Source: Candidatus Latescibacterota bacterium (GTDB lineage: Bacteria > Blakebacterota > Blakebacteria > Blakebacterales > Blakebacteraceae). From it: a DNA stretch of 8,071 nt. How positions within the stretch are numbered: the stretch's first letter is position 1; each line of letters starts with the position of its first letter. Below are positions 7,013 through 8,071 of this stretch, in pieces. The notes below the pieces were generated by a model, which ran no database searches, was not told where the DNA came from, and saw nothing but the letters and a program-made list of their open reading frames with translations. The stretch is taken from positions 1 to 8,071 of the forward strand of contig JAGLTZ010000120.1 of assembly GCA_023135015.1 (NCBI GenBank), given 5' to 3'. A program made the translations under genes and the position numbers.

Positions 7013-7018
7013 AACAGT

Positions 7019-7999
7019 TTGAACATCCGAAGACGGTCAATCAGCGCATTGATCCCACACCTCTTTGCCCTCGGCATACTTCCGTTGCTGTTATCGCTGG
7101 CGGGGGGCTGCGCCAAGGATTCCGACGGGAAGAAATGGGTGATCGGATTCTCCCAGGTAACCGTCAAAGAGCCGTGGCGGGTGGTCTTCAACGAGAAGCT
7201 GAGACAGAAGGCTCAGGAGTACGGCGACAGGGTCGAGCTGATCATGCTGGATGCCGACGATAAGACTGAAAACCAGGTTGAGCACATCAAGGTATTCATT
7301 TCAAAACGGGTGGACGCCATCATTATATCCCCGAAAGAGGCATCCGGCTGCTCGAAGGCCATCCAGGAGGCGACTGAGGCGGATATCCCGGTGATCGTTC
7401 TCGACCGGGATACAACCTATAAAGGCTACGCGGCATTTATCGGGGCCAGCAACCTGATGATCGGGCGCGCAGCTGGCGAGTATGCGATCCGGCTCCTCGG
7501 TGGGCCCGGCATTGCAAAGGGAAAGATATACGAGGTTTGCGGCTCCCTTGCCTCCACCCCCGCCCAGGAAAGGAGGGACGGATTCCACGAGATGGTCGAA
7601 CAGGAGGAGGGGATACAGATCCTTGGCGGTCTGGACGGAGATTGGAAGCTGGACAAAGCCAAGGCAATAGCCCAGGACGCCCTGCAGATCCATAGGGATA
7701 TCGACATCATCTACGCTCATAACGACCCGATGGCATACGGAACGTACCAGGCAGCGAGGGAGCTTGGCCTTGAGGATAGGATAAGATTCATGGGCATCGA
7801 CGGCCTGCCCAACGAGGGTTGCGTCTGGGTAAGAAGCGGTATCCTGGCGGCCACGTTCCTTTACCCCACTCCGGGGGAAGCCGGGCTCGAGATAGCACTC
7901 GATATTCTGGAGGGGAGCAGAGAGATTACCCCGGGTGAGAGGATCACTCTCCCGACCGCAACCATCACCATCGAGAACGTTGAGGAATTCCTTAGGTAG
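7019..7999 (+). CDS. Sugar ABC transporter substrate-binding lipoprotein (YtfQ-like)
   Basis: This is the solute-binding protein of the importer, with 326 residues from TTG 7019. The lipoprotein signal is MNIRRR, hydrophobic 10-28 and lipobox AGG before Cys31. The mature part is a periplasmic-binding-protein fold (Peripla_BP_4, the ribose/galactofuranose class). Ligand-type motifs are GFSQV (43-47), EPWR (51-54), ENQ (84-86), VDAIIISP (98-105), LDRD (128-131), ERRDGF (184-189), YAHNDPM (232-238) and GIDG (259-262). From memory these match E. coli YtfQ better than RbsB, notably GFSQV, the WR pair and YAHND. That favours a galactofuranose-like or other furanose ligand, though related proteins bind varied sugars. 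It is last in the transporter block, 50 nt after the permease stop; its own ribosome site would allow higher expression than the membrane subunits. The start could instead be ATG 6995 (334 residues). Confidence 0.94.
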   Translation: MNIRRRSISALIPHLFALGILPLLLSLAGGCAKDSDGKKWVIGFSQVTVKEPWRVVFNEKLRQKAQEYGDRVELIMLDADDKTENQVEHIKVFISKRVDAIIISPKEASGCSKAIQEATEADIPVIVLDRDTTYKGYAAFIGASNLMIGRAAGEYAIRLLGGPGIAKGKIYEVCGSLASTPAQERRDGFHEMVEQEEGIQILGGLDGDWKLDKAKAIAQDALQIHRDIDIIYAHNDPMAYGTYQAARELGLEDRIRFMGIDGLPNEGCVWVRSGILAATFLYPTPGEAGLEIALDILEGSREITPGERITLPTATITIENVEEFLR

Positions 8000-8031
8000 T
8001 TTTACCCCTATGTTATCAAGGTGAAAAAGAA

Positions 8032-8037
8032 AGGAGG
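8032..8037 (+). promoter_or_regulatory. Ribosome binding site of the DUF5320-like gene
   Basis: AGGAGG stands 6 nt before GTG 8044, an ideal arrangement that supports GTG as a true start at the window edge. Confidence 0.8.
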
Positions 8038-8043
8038 CATATC

Positions 8044-8071
8044 GTGCCAAGAGGAGACGGAACAGGTCCTG
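8044..8071 (+). CDS. Start of a DUF5320-like small protein (runs off window)
   Basis: The nine visible codons read MPRGDGTGP from a GTG start behind a consensus ribosome site. This opening is the very recurrent N terminus of DUF5320-type proteins, which usually continue with a Gly/Met-rich GPMTGRG-like segment and cysteines. They are often encoded near NifB/NifX-type or Mrp-type metal-cofactor genes in anaerobes. Their function is not established, and nothing beyond the N terminus can be seen here. It lies 44 nt after the binding-protein stop with no terminator between, so read-through from the operon is possible even though the role looks unrelated. Confidence 0.65.

Noticed and set aside
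6969..7018. Repeated ACCGGA strings between permease and binding-protein genes
   Set aside because: Three short copies in 40 nt of GC-rich sequence do not form a stable hairpin or a recognisable element.
8000..8043. Possible terminator after the binding-protein gene
   Set aside because: The 44-nt gap contains no inverted repeat followed by a T-run; only TTTT at 8000-8003 with no stem before it.
7301..8050. Open frame of about 249 codons on the minus strand opposite the binding-protein gene
   Set aside because: It is antisense to a gene with many conserved binding-protein motifs, and its translation has no protein-family features.
1..8071. Mobile elements, CRISPR arrays, tRNA or rRNA genes
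   Set aside because: No transposase-like frame, terminal inverted repeats, regularly spaced repeats with unique spacers, or cloverleaf-like sequence were seen; the only tandem repeat is the coding one at 2333-2449.

Overview
The window is a GC-rich, gene-dense bacterial segment with short gaps, overlapping reading frames and mixed ATG/GTG/TTG starts. A secreted S9 peptidase with an export signal and two predicted lipoproteins suggest a diderm (two-membrane) bacterium. The last bases encode MPRGDGTGP, the characteristic start of DUF5320-type proteins, which are common in anaerobes. An uncultivated, probably anaerobic member of an FCB-like or neighbouring phylum would fit, but the sequence does not fix the phylum.

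Layout from left to right: (i) bases 3-89 look like the 3' end of a plus-strand gene that starts outside the window. (ii) Bases 105-142 form a strong hairpin between two converging gene ends. (iii) Bases 157-2886 on the minus strand encode a 909-residue exported S9 (DPP4-like) serine peptidase. Its propeller domain carries two low-complexity insertions: a 24-bp tandem repeat and a glutamate-rich stretch encoded by a 65-nt pure purine/pyrimidine tract. (iv) Bases 2887-3119 are a divergent intergenic region with a good sigma70-like promoter facing right and several short repeats. (v) Bases 3120-7999 are a plus-strand operon: GH172 (DUF2961) lipoprotein, double-domain sugar ABC ATPase, sugar ABC permease and sugar-binding lipoprotein. 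Its junctions are a 4-nt gap, a 4-nt overlap and a 50-nt gap. (vi) At 8044 a DUF5320-like gene starts and runs off the window.

The most coherent biology is the operon. Characterised GH172 enzymes act on furanosides (difructose anhydride I, alpha-D-fructofuranosides, alpha-D-arabinofuranosides). The sugar-binding protein most resembles YtfQ, the galactofuranose-binding protein of the E. coli YtfQRT-YjfF importer. A reasonable hypothesis is that the lipoprotein GH172 releases a furanose sugar outside the inner membrane and the linked transporter imports it. The permease is unusual in carrying about 65 extra residues, apparently two extra membrane segments. No sugar kinase, isomerase or transcriptional regulator is in the window, so the sugar's fate and the control of the operon cannot be read here.
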